DNA of 64,000 bases. It comes from Desulfarculaceae bacterium (GTDB lineage Bacteria; Desulfobacterota; Desulfarculia; Desulfarculales; Desulfarculaceae). Location: assembly GCA_021737145.1 (NCBI GenBank), contig JAIPEN010000005.1:242896-306895 (forward strand), written 5' to 3'. A program made the position numbers and the translations under genes. Under the pieces are notes generated by a model. It searched no databases. It was not told where the DNA came from and worked only from the letters and a program-made list of their open reading frames with translations. Below, piece by piece: positions 42,130 through 51,352 of the stretch; the stretch's first letter is position 1; each line of letters opens with the position of its first letter.

Positions 42130-42693
42130 TTAGCGACTCACCGAATGATGCGAACCGCCCAACTCGTTGCGGACCGCCCGCAGCAGCATCTCCCTAGTCA
42201 AAGGCTTGGCCAGCAAAGTGACCGGGCCGTAGGTCATGGCCTCCATCACCAGATTGCTGTCCGGAAAACCGGTGATGATGATCACCGGCGGCATGGGCCC
42301 CAGCCCTTGGGCTTGGCGCAGAAACTCGGGACCGTTCATGCCCGGCATCTTCAGGTCCAAGAGAACCAGGTCTACCGCCTGGCTCCGCAGGATATCCAGC
42401 CCCTGGTTGCCATTGGCCGCCAGCAGGACTCCATGACCCTCGTTCATGAGAAAAAGCTCGACCAACTCGCGGATGGAAGGCTCGTCATCCACCACCAGCA
42501 CCCTGGACTGGGCCTGGCGCGGCTGGGCGTCACCGGTCCAATCCCGCAGGGCCTCCAGGCGAAAACGCCAATCCTTGCCCACCTTGAAGGCAGGCAGGCT
42601 CCCCCGCCGGGCCAGGCGGCGCACTGTCTCCACGTGGGCCCCCAGATAGCTGGCCGCCTCCTGCGCGTTCATAACCTTGTCCGAGCGCTTCAC
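42130..42693 (-). CDS. regulator with N-terminal excisionase/MerR-type HTH and C-terminal receiver domain
   Basis: MNAQEAASYLGAHVETVRRLARRGSLPAFKVGKDWRFRLEALRDW (HTH_17-like) then RVLVVDDEPSIRELVELFLMNEGHGVLLAANG...LVLLDLKMPGMNG (REC). Confidence 0.9.
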   Translation of the reverse strand: MKRSDKVMNAQEAASYLGAHVETVRRLARRGSLPAFKVGKDWRFRLEALRDWTGDAQPRQAQSRVLVVDDEPSIRELVELFLMNEGHGVLLAANGNQGLDILRSQAVDLVLLDLKMPGMNGPEFLRQAQGLGPMPPVIIITGFPDSNLVMEAMTYGPVTLLAKPLTREMLLRAVRNELGGSHHSVSR

Positions 42694-42761
42694 CTAGATC
42701 ATCCCTCTGCCCAACCGCCTTACAGGGCGCCTGTGCAGGCTGCCCCCGCACCTCCCGGCCC

Positions 42762-42817
42762 CCGTATACCGGTTAGTTGAGTTTAGTTTATTTTAGTTGA
42801 CTTGGATCAGTATACGG
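42762..42817. repeat. three 10-bp phased repeats flanked by an 8-bp inverted repeat (operator-like)
   Basis: CCGTATAC / GGTTAGTTGA GTTTAGTTTA TTTTAGTTGA / GTATACGG. Confidence 0.75.
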
Positions 42818-43049
42818 CACTTACTTTCACTAAAATCAAGCGTAATTTTTGCACCCTGACAAAAAGCTGGACCCCGTTCCAAGAGCGGGAAGGCCGGGCC
42901 GCCCCCGCCCGGCTTCCTGGTTGGCGCTATTCAGCCAGCTTGCCGCCGACGGGCGAGCCAGCCGCCTTTTATGACATTTACAGTAATGGCTCCTGTTCTT
43001 TGCCACCCGGGTTGACAAATCGATCGCCCATGGGATAGCGTAATTTTGG

Positions 43050-43072
43050 TACACCTTATATATATAGGTGTA
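43050..43072. repeat. 7-bp inverted repeat, operator-like
   Basis: TACACCT-TATATATAT-AGGTGTA upstream of the cytochrome/MBL gene cluster. Confidence 0.65.
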
Positions 43073-43376
43073 TATGGTCATAGCACCGAGGGGCCCGATT
43101 TTAGTTTTGCCCGCTTCCTGCGCGCCACATCTCATCTTGTGATTCAACACTGCCAGGGTTTCCCGCCGATTTTGGCAACCAACTATGCGTAATTCATAAC
43201 TTTTACGCACAAGTTTTCTGTTGGTATCACAGGAGTCCCTTATAAAGACATAGTCAAAACCACAGTTGGTGTCCCGCCAGACCCCTCCTTCGGGGAATAC
43301 CCCACCATATTGGTATGTATGGGGTGCGCCCCAGGCGGCCATGGCGAGGCGTCGCCAGGAAGGAGGACCACAGGAA

Positions 43377-43712
43377 ATGGTTTCCCCCCGAAAACCGCGT
43401 CATTTGGTTGTGATCACCTTGGTTTTGCTCGGCCTGATCCTTGGGGCCGCGGGCTTGGTGCAGGCCAAGCTCGGCAAAGAGGTAATGGAAGCCAAGGCGC
43501 AGATGGCCGCCTACAAGGTTTTCAAACAAAAATGCCTGGCCTGCCATGACAACATCGCCGATCCGGAGCGTCCGGGCAAGACCCGCGACGGCTGGACCAT
43601 CGTGGTGAAGTACATGGACGATCACTACGTGAACCTCAACGACCAGGAGGCCGGCCAGATCATCGGCCTGCTCTATGCCATCCGCAAGGGCGAGGAAAAA
43701 GAGCCGGGATAG
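43377..43712 (+). CDS. membrane-anchored/exported monoheme cytochrome-like protein
   Basis: N-terminal TM/signal, single CXXCH (KCLACHDN), RDGWTIVVKYMDDHYVNLNDQEAGQIIGLLYAIRKGE. Confidence 0.72.
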   Translation: MVSPRKPRHLVVITLVLLGLILGAAGLVQAKLGKEVMEAKAQMAAYKVFKQKCLACHDNIADPERPGKTRDGWTIVVKYMDDHYVNLNDQEAGQIIGLLYAIRKGEEKEPG

Positions 43713-43773
43713 ACCGTGCCCGGCCGGCCGACACCAAGCAAGGCAAGTTTTCAATCTTAGGGAGGGATGAGCA

Positions 43774-44871
43774 ATGAAACGCAGAGACTTTCTCAAGGGC
43801 ATGGCCGTAACCGGAGCCGCCGCGGGGGTGAGCGGCGGCTTGGGCCTGATACCCAAGAGCGCCGAGGCCCGCGGCAAGGTGGACTTCGGCCAGGTCAAGG
43901 GGGTCAAGGTCGACGTGCTCAGCGAGACCAGCTGGTTCGACAACGCCGTGTTCAAAAAGGACATTATGGACCACGGCGGGGCCATGACCAACCAGTACAA
44001 GATCCCTTGGAACTGGGACAACGCCGGCGGGTACATGACCAAGATCACGGTTTACCCCCTGGAGGGCGATCCCAAGGTCTTTTTGATGGACACCGGCTGG
44101 AACAACGGCTGGGTGGACTACATCTACGACGAGAAGAGCGACATGGGCAAGCTCCTCACCTCCGGCGAGGTGGACACCATGATCCTCTCCCACTGGCACC
44201 TGGACCACTACTGGGGCATTGAGTCCACCCTCAAGCGCAACCCCAAGATCACCATGTACGCGCCCAAGACCTACTTCCCCGAGGACATGAAGCTGCTCAA
44301 GGGCGGCACCAACGTGGCCAAGGCCAAGGACGGCGGCGAGGTGATGATCAACAAGAACAAGGTGCCCCACCAGGGCAAGCTTGTGCTCACCAGCCCGGAC
44401 GGCGAAAAGGGCACCGGGGTCTACCAGGTCATGCCCGGCATGGCGGTGAAAATGTACGACGTGCCCATCCTGCTCCGGGTGCGCGGCGAGAACGTGCTCT
44501 ACTTCAACGTCAAGGACAAGGGCATCGTCACGGTGACCGGCTGCTGCCACCCCGGCATCCTGACCCTGAACGCCTGGGCGCGGCGCAACGTCAAGGGCTA
44601 CCAACCCTACGGCTGCTACGGCGGGCTGCACATCACCCTGTTCGAGACCTGGGACCCCAAGTTCGACGACATCATCAAGGGCGTGAAGGCCTTCAAGCTC
44701 AAGAAGGTTGGCTGCAACCACTGCACCGGCTGGATCTGGGCCGAGAAGGCGGCCGCCGCCGGAGTGCCCATCGTAAAGGGCACCAACAAGTACAAGACCT
44801 ACAAGCGCACCTCTTCCGTGGCCAAGTCCAGCAACGCCTTCTTGACCAACGGAGACACGGTGGAGTTCTAG
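43774..44871 (+). CDS. Tat-exported metallo-beta-lactamase-fold hydrolase
   Basis: Tat motif MKRRDFLKGMAV; SHWHLDHYWG (HxHxDH); GCCHPG; CNHCTGW near the C-terminus. Confidence 0.88.
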   Translation: MKRRDFLKGMAVTGAAAGVSGGLGLIPKSAEARGKVDFGQVKGVKVDVLSETSWFDNAVFKKDIMDHGGAMTNQYKIPWNWDNAGGYMTKITVYPLEGDPKVFLMDTGWNNGWVDYIYDEKSDMGKLLTSGEVDTMILSHWHLDHYWGIESTLKRNPKITMYAPKTYFPEDMKLLKGGTNVAKAKDGGEVMINKNKVPHQGKLVLTSPDGEKGTGVYQVMPGMAVKMYDVPILLRVRGENVLYFNVKDKGIVTVTGCCHPGILTLNAWARRNVKGYQPYGCYGGLHITLFETWDPKFDDIIKGVKAFKLKKVGCNHCTGWIWAEKAAAAGVPIVKGTNKYKTYKRTSSVAKSSNAFLTNGDTVEF

Positions 44872-44979
44872 ACCAACGATCCGCCCGGGGAGCGGGCCAG
44901 CCCGCCGGCCCGCTCTCCGCCGCGGCAACAGCGGGCGGGCTTTATTCCCCGGGTTCAACCCATGGGAGGGGGTGAAACC

Positions 44980-46218
44980 ATGTCCGACGGCAACGCCAAC
45001 GGCGCCAAGTTCAATTACCTCTACGGCCTGATCAACCTGGCCGTGGTCTTCTGCATCGTATGGTTCCTCTGGTATGTGTTCATGCACGCCGACGGGGTGA
45101 TGAAGCTCTACACCCCCATGTACGGCTTCTCCCTGGTCACGGTGCTGGTGGCCTCGGTCATCCTGCTCAGCCAGGTGCTGGGATGGCCGGCCGATTCCGA
45201 GAAACCCCTGGCCGCGGGCGCGGCCATCGTCCGGGGCATCCTGGGCGCGGCCATCTCGCTGGCCATCATGTACGTGACCTACTATCTGGTCTTCTGGCTT
45301 TTCATCGGCAAGTACGGCGTGGCCTACTTCAGCCCCTCGGCCATGGTGGCCGGCGGGGGCACCGGGGCCGAGCCCTGGAACGCCCGGGAGTGGGCCTCCA
45401 CCGCCATCCTGTACTTCACCACCGCCTTCCTGTGGTGGGCCCTGGTGTGGAACCTGGGCTTCGGGCGCTGGCCTTGGCAGAACGACTCCCACTGGGTGAG
45501 GGGTTGGTCCCGCTTTTTCGTGATCAGCCTGTTGTCCGTCGTCACCTTCGCCCTGCTGTTCCATCCCCATGTGTGCCTGCTGTTCCCCGAGGCCCAAAAG
45601 ATGGTGGGCGCCAAGCCCTGGTGGGAGGGCTGGGCCGACACCTCCAGCGCCTTCTTCGGGCTGGGCGTGGTGTTGTGCACCATGTGGTGGGTGGTCTTCT
45701 CCGGCCTGTTCTGGGAGGGCCGGCCTTGGAGCTGGTTCGACCGCGATGGCGAGGGCAACCTGCTCAAGGGGGTGATCACCTTCCTGGCCACCCTGGCCAT
45801 GGGACTGATCACGGTGTACATCCTGGCGGCAATCTTCAACACCATCTGGATGGAGCCCTACGTGGGCGGCCAATACACCGACGGGCCGGACTGGCGCTTT
45901 ATCCACATGGCCGAGGTGGGCGGCTTCTGCATTTTGTTCGCCTTTATCTGGAAGTATTACTTCAACAACTTCCCCAACGGCGGGCCCTTGCTGCTGCGGG
46001 CGTTTGTGCGCAGCGTCATCGGGGTGACGGGCGGCGTGCTCATCTACTGGTTCTACTACTCGCCCCTAACCAAGTTCTTCCTGGGCAAGGTGCACGGCTG
46101 GGCCCAGCCCGACGACAAACCCCTGGTGTGGACCCTGCTGTTTTTGGCGGTGGTTCTGGTCCAGGCCGAGTTCTTCCACAACTGGCCCCTGCGTTCGGCA
46201 GGGCGGGACCGGGGCTAG
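44980..46218 (+). CDS. polytopic membrane protein of unknown function
   Basis: Many hydrophobic segments (LINLAVVFCIVWFLWYVF, FSLVTVLVASVILLSQVLGW, AISLAIMYVTYYLVFWLF...) between MBL and orphan genes. Confidence 0.75.
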   Translation: MSDGNANGAKFNYLYGLINLAVVFCIVWFLWYVFMHADGVMKLYTPMYGFSLVTVLVASVILLSQVLGWPADSEKPLAAGAAIVRGILGAAISLAIMYVTYYLVFWLFIGKYGVAYFSPSAMVAGGGTGAEPWNAREWASTAILYFTTAFLWWALVWNLGFGRWPWQNDSHWVRGWSRFFVISLLSVVTFALLFHPHVCLLFPEAQKMVGAKPWWEGWADTSSAFFGLGVVLCTMWWVVFSGLFWEGRPWSWFDRDGEGNLLKGVITFLATLAMGLITVYILAAIFNTIWMEPYVGGQYTDGPDWRFIHMAEVGGFCILFAFIWKYYFNNFPNGGPLLLRAFVRSVIGVTGGVLIYWFYYSPLTKFFLGKVHGWAQPDDKPLVWTLLFLAVVLVQAEFFHNWPLRSAGRDRG

Positions 46219-46242
46219 CCCGTTCCCTCGGGGAGCGCATCC

Positions 46243-46509
46243 GTGTCTGATCAGAGCAGACGAGGCTTTTTCCGGGATCTGTTGCGCCAGGGAGCCAAGA
46301 CCGTGTCCGCCTTTAACGAGGGCCGCGAGGAGCAGCGCCTCAAACAGGAGCGCGACGCCTTTTTCGGCTCCTACGAGTCTTCTTACGCCCTCACCCTGTG
46401 CGAGGACGAGTTGCTGATCGAGACCGCCCAGATGGCGGGCATCGAAACCGAGGGCAAGGAGCGCCTGGACATCGCCAAGGAGCTCTTCGCCTTGCAGGGG
46501 AGTTTCTAG
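46243..46509 (+). CDS. 88-aa protein of unknown function
   Basis: Intact ORF closely spaced after the membrane protein; N-terminal SRRGFFRDLLRQGAK (Tat-like but no hydrophobic core). Confidence 0.6.
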   Translation: MSDQSRRGFFRDLLRQGAKTVSAFNEGREEQRLKQERDAFFGSYESSYALTLCEDELLIETAQMAGIETEGKERLDIAKELFALQGSF

Positions 46510-46526
46510 GCCCCGTGGAAACCCTG

Positions 46527-47399
46527 ATGCGCAACCTGGTGGACGGCCTGTGGCTGTCGGCCACCTGGGTGGAGCGGCTGCGCTCCGAGTTGGGCCTGGC
46601 CGGACTGCACCAGGTGTGGTCCGAGCGCCCGGCCTGGTACGTGTGGCTGGCCGGCGAAGCCGGAGCCTTTGGCCTGGAGCTGCTCCAGGCCGAGCAGGAC
46701 CGTGGCCTGGCCCGCGGCCTGTTCATGGTCAAATACTATCCCTCCCCAGCGGGCGGCCTGTGGGAGAGCTTTTCACTTGAGGAACGCGACCTGGCGGGGG
46801 TGTCCTTTGATCAAAGCGGCACCCCCGCCTTCGAGGCCCGGGAGCATATCCCCCCTCACCTGTTCCAGGTGGGGGCCCTGGAGATCATCACCAACCTGGA
46901 CCGGGAGTGGTGCGGCTTCAGCTTGTGCGCCCTGAGCCAGTGCCGCTGGGTGGGGCCGGACGGCGGCCTGGCGCGCAACGTCCCGGGCTGGCGCCTCAGC
47001 CACACCCTGCTTACCAAGATGCTGGGCCTGCACGCCTACACCAGCAAGCACACCCCGGTGCTGGCCGGGTTCAGCCAGGAGCCCGGCCTGGAGGTGCGCC
47101 TGGATGAAGCGGGGCGGGACGAGAGTGTCTTATGCCCCCAGACCAAGGCATATCAGCTCAGCCTGATCTTCGGCTCCGAACCGGGGCGTCCGCCCCTGAG
47201 CCAGGAGGCCTGGCAAGAGATCAGCCCCCCCACCACCAGGCAGGGCCAAAGCTGGGAGCAGGGCTTTTCCTGCCGCCACTATCATCCCTGGGAGGCCTCG
47301 GCCGAAGGCCTCCCCGTGCTGAGCCCCCTATGGTGGAGCCTGGCCGAGGTGGGCTACACCTCGGAGCTGGCCTCGTCCTGCGGCTGCGAACACTGCTAG
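46527..47399 (+). CDS. Cys-rich-tailed protein of unknown function
   Basis: ~290 aa, ends ...ASSCGCEHC; same cluster; alternative GTG start at 46515. Confidence 0.6.
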   Translation: MRNLVDGLWLSATWVERLRSELGLAGLHQVWSERPAWYVWLAGEAGAFGLELLQAEQDRGLARGLFMVKYYPSPAGGLWESFSLEERDLAGVSFDQSGTPAFEAREHIPPHLFQVGALEIITNLDREWCGFSLCALSQCRWVGPDGGLARNVPGWRLSHTLLTKMLGLHAYTSKHTPVLAGFSQEPGLEVRLDEAGRDESVLCPQTKAYQLSLIFGSEPGRPPLSQEAWQEISPPTTRQGQSWEQGFSCRHYHPWEASAEGLPVLSPLWWSLAEVGYTSELASSCGCEHC

Positions 47400-47561
47400 G
47401 CCGCCAAGCGCGCCTCTCCCTTACTAAGGCTTAATCGCACCTCGCCCCTTGCATTGCCCGCCCGGGGAAGCTATCTCTATTCCCGGGGCCGGGGCCTAAG
47501 CTCCCCGCCCCACCCTCAAGCCACTTTGGCCCCAGGGCCGGAAGAGACAGGTGTGAAGCGC

Positions 47562-48506
47562 ATGGCTGACGACAACGCGGTGATAGTGGAGGTGGGGCCC
47601 CGCGACGGCCTGCAATACGAGGGCGGTTTCTTCCCCACCCCGGACAAGATCGAGCTGATCAACCGCCTGTCCGCCTCCGGGCTGAGGCGCATCGAGGTGA
47701 CCTCTTTCGTGCACCCCAAGGTCATCCCCGCCCTGCGCGACGCGGTGGAGGTGTTGGAGGGAATCCGCAAGGAGCCGGGCGTGGTCTACAGCGCCCTGGT
47801 GCCCAACCTCAAGGGATGCCGGCGCGCCCTGGAGACCCCGGTGGACGAGATCGCCCTGTTCGTATCGGCCAGCGAGGCGCACAACCAGAAGAATGTGGGC
47901 ATGTCCAGTCAAGAGTCCCTGGCCGGTTTCAAGGAAATCGCCAAGCTGGCCCTGGCCGAGGGGCGCAGCCTCAGGGGCTATGTGGTCACCGCCTTTGGCT
48001 GCCCCTACGAGGGGGCCATCCCCGAGCAGCGGGTGCTGGCCCTGGCCCGGGCCTACGCGGACATGGGCGTGGCCGAGGTGTCCCTGGGCGACACCACGGG
48101 CATGGCCAACCCGGTAATGGTGCGCCAGCGGATGGCCCGCCTGGCCGGGGAGCTGGAGGGCCTGCGCCTGGCGGCCCACTTCCACAACAGCCGGGGGTTG
48201 GGCCTGGCCAACGCCTATGCGGCCCACGAAGCCGGGGTGCGCATCTTCGACAGTTCGGTGGGCGGCCTGGGAGGCTGCCCCACCGCGGTGGGGGCCATGG
48301 GCAACGTGGCCAGCGAGGACCTGGTGAACATGCTGGAGGAGATGGGGGTGGACACGGGCGTGGACTTCGCCAAGCTGATGAAGGCCACCGAGCTTATCGA
48401 GCAGGTGCTGAGCACCCGGGCGGCCTCCTACACCAGCCGCCAGGGGCGCCCCGCCTGGCAGGCCGGGCCCGGCCGGAAAGAGCCCGCCGCCTGTTCCGGC
48501 GATTAG
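47562..48506 (+). CDS. hydroxymethylglutaryl-CoA lyase-like
   Basis: VEVGPRDGLQYEG, RRIEVTSFVHPKVIPALRDA, HFHNSRGLGLANAYAAHEAGVRIFDSSVGGLGGCP. Confidence 0.9.
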   Translation: MADDNAVIVEVGPRDGLQYEGGFFPTPDKIELINRLSASGLRRIEVTSFVHPKVIPALRDAVEVLEGIRKEPGVVYSALVPNLKGCRRALETPVDEIALFVSASEAHNQKNVGMSSQESLAGFKEIAKLALAEGRSLRGYVVTAFGCPYEGAIPEQRVLALARAYADMGVAEVSLGDTTGMANPVMVRQRMARLAGELEGLRLAAHFHNSRGLGLANAYAAHEAGVRIFDSSVGGLGGCPTAVGAMGNVASEDLVNMLEEMGVDTGVDFAKLMKATELIEQVLSTRAASYTSRQGRPAWQAGPGRKEPAACSGD

Positions 48507-48529
48507 GCAGCAAGCCAACACCTGCCCGC

Positions 48530-48561
48530 AAAAAAAGGCCGCCCCCGCGAGGGAGCGGCCC
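48530..48561 (-). terminator. rho-independent terminator of the fdh operon
   Basis: Minus strand GGCCGCTCCCTCGCGGGGGCGGCCTTTTTTTG after the fdhA stop. Confidence 0.85.
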
Positions 48562-48581
48562 GTTGCGTTTTGGTCCGGGAG

Positions 48582-51347
48582 CTAGGCCAGCTTTTCCACC
48601 TTGACCGAGCAGGCCTTGTATTCGGCGGTCTGGGAGACCGGGTCGTAGACCGGGTTGGTGAGCCAGTTGGCGCAGCCCTCCCGGAAGTGGAAGGCCATCC
48701 ACACCATGCCCTCCTGAACCTGCTTGGTGACCCGCGCTCTCACCTCCACCTCGCCGCGCCGCGAGCTGACCTTGACCCGCTCGCCGTCGCTGATGCCCAG
48801 CTTGGCCGCGTCGGCCAGGGAGATGTCGGCGGTTTCCTCGCCCAACAGGTCGTTGAGCCCGGCGCAGCGGCCGGTCTGGGTGCGGGTGTGGTAGTGGTAC
48901 AGGCGGCGGCCGGTGCTGAGCACCAGGGGGTACTCCTCGTCGGGCACCTCGGCGGGCGGGGTCCACTCCACCGGGGTGAAGTTGCCCAGGCCGCAGGTGA
49001 AGCAGCCTTCCTTGTGCAGATAGGGAGTGCCCGGGTGGTCCAGGTCAGGCACCGGCCACTGGAGGCCGTCGTTTTCGATGCGCTCGAACTTGATGCCCAC
49101 CATCTGGGGAGCCAGCACCGAGATTTCGTTGTCCCAGATCTCCTGGCCGCTGTTGGCCTCCCAGTCGTGGCCCATGCGCTTGGCGATCTCCTTGAACACC
49201 CACCAGTTGGGCTTGGAGACGCCCGGCGCCTCCACGGCCTTGCGCACCCGGCTCACCCGGCGCTCGCTGTTGGTGAAGGTGCCGTCGTCCTCGCTCCAGG
49301 CGGTGGCGGGCAGGATCACGTCGGCGAAGCGGGTGGTCTCGGTGGGGAAGATATCGTTGCAGACCATGAACTCGGCCGATTCCAGGCAGTGCTCCACGTG
49401 GCGGATGTCCGGCTCGGTGTTGGCCAGGTTTTCGCCGAATACGTAGAAGGCCTTGACCGTGCCGTCCACCAGGCCGTCCATCATGGCCGGCATCATCAGG
49501 CCGTTGTTGGGCGAAAGCTCCGCCCCCCAGGCCTCTTCGAACTTCTTGCGGGCCGCCTCGTCGATCACCTTCTGGTAGCCGGGATACACATTGGGCAGGG
49601 CGCCCATGTCGCAGGCTCCCTGCACGTTGTTCTGGCCGCGCAGGGGGTTCACCCCGCCGCACTCGAAGCCCACGTTGCCCAGGAGCATTTGCAGGTTGGC
49701 GCAGGAGAGCACGTTGTTCACGCCGCAGGTGTGCTCGGTGATGCCCAGGGTGTAGATGAGCATGGCCGGCTTGACCGAGGCCAGCTTGCGGGCCACGGCC
49801 ACGATGGTCTCGGCCGGCACCCCGGCCACCTCCGCCGCCCGCTCGGGCGGCCACTCCAGCACCTTTTCCTTGAGCGAGTCAAAGCCCACGGTGCAGCTTT
49901 GCACGTAGTCCTTGTCGTAGAGCTCTTCGCTGATGAGCACGTGCATCAGGCCGTTGATAAAGGCCACGTCCGAGCCCACCTTGATGGGCACGTGCATTTG
50001 GGCGTGCTCGGCGATGCCGCTGTAGCGCGGGTCCACCACGATCATCTGGGCCCCGTCCTGCACCGCCTGCTTGAGGAAGGTGGCGGCCACGGGATGGGCC
50101 TCGGTGGTGTTGGAACCGATGATGAAGAACATCTTGGCTTTGGGGAAATCCTCAAAGCTGTTGGTCATGGCCCCGGAGCCGAATGCAGTCGCCAGACCGG
50201 CGACGGTGGGGGCGTGTCAGGTTCGTGCGCAGTGATCGATGTTGTTCGTACCGATCACCGCGCGGAAGAGTTTTTGCATCTGGTAGGAGTCTTCGTTGAT
50301 GCTGCGGGCGCAGCTTACTCCGGCCAGGGCGTCGGGGCCGTGCTTCTGTTTGATCTCCATGAACCTGTTGGCCACCAGGTCCAGGGCCTCGTCCCAGGAG
50401 GCCTCGGCAAAGGAGCCGTCCGCCTGCTTGATCAGGGGGGTGGTCAGGCGCTCGTCGGAGAAGATGAAGTCATAGCCGAAGCGGCCCTTGACGCACAGCC
50501 GGCCCTTGTTGGGGCTGCCGTTCTCCACGCCGGTGACCTTGACGATCTTGCCGTCCTTGACGTGCAGCCAGAGCTGGCAGCCCACCCCGCAGTAGGGGCA
50601 GGTGGTGCGCACCTTTTCCACGTCATTGGCATAGGCCAGGCCGTAGGCCTTTTTCTCGAACAAGGCCCCCACCGGGCAGGCCTGCACGCACTCGCCGCAG
50701 TGGGTGCAGTTGTCGTAGTCCACCAGGGGGTACCAGCCCTGGTCCGGGTCCTGGTCCTTGCGCGGGCCCCAGGGGGCGGGGATGGCCCGGTTGACCTGCA
50801 CCTCGTTGCAGGCGGCCACGCAGCGGCCGCACTGGATGCAGCGGCTGAAGTCGCGCACGATCATGGGGTGCTCGTCGTCCAGGGGGAACTCGCCGCTGGG
50901 CGGCTCCTGGGCGGCCACGGTGACCCCGTACTCCACGGCCAGGTCCTGCAAACGGCAGTCGCCGTGGGCCGGGCATATCTGGTCGTGCCAGGGGCGGGAC
51001 ATGGTTTCGATCTGGAAGCTGGTCCACTTCTCGGGCGGCAGGTCCATGACCAGACAGTTGTGCTGGCCCGAGGCCAAGAGCATCTCCAGGATGCCTTTGC
51101 GGGCCTCGCGCACCCGGGGGCTGTCGGTCTTGACCTCCATGCCCTCGGCGGCCGGGGTCTCGCAGGAGGGCAGCAACCGGTCGGACCCGGCCACCTCCAC
51201 CACGCACACCCGGCAAACGCCGCTGGCCTGGGTCTGGGGCAGGTGGCAAAGGGTGGGGATGGTTATCCCCGCGGCCTTTGCCGCCTCCAGAATGGTCTGG
51301 CCCGGCTCGAAGGGGACCTCCCTACCATTTATCTTGATTTGAGACAT
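48582..51347 (-). CDS. fdhA: formate dehydrogenase alpha subunit, selenoprotein (in-frame TGA = Sec at 50217-50219)
   Basis: 2Fe-2S/4Fe-4S N-terminus plus [54 protein letters not shown] reads continuously through TGA in the same frame. Confidence 0.93.
50188..50204 (-). promoter_or_regulatory. bacterial SECIS hairpin of fdhA
   Basis: Minus strand GTCGCC-GGTCT-GGCGAC, 6-bp stem with GGTCT loop; loop begins 18 nt after TGA. Confidence 0.85.
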
Positions 51348-51352
51348 GTTGT

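Noticed and set aside
50217-50219. TGA splitting fdhA into two ORFs read as a pseudogene
   Set aside because: The TGA sits at the known Sec position of FdhA, both halves share a frame, and a SECIS hairpin follows immediately.
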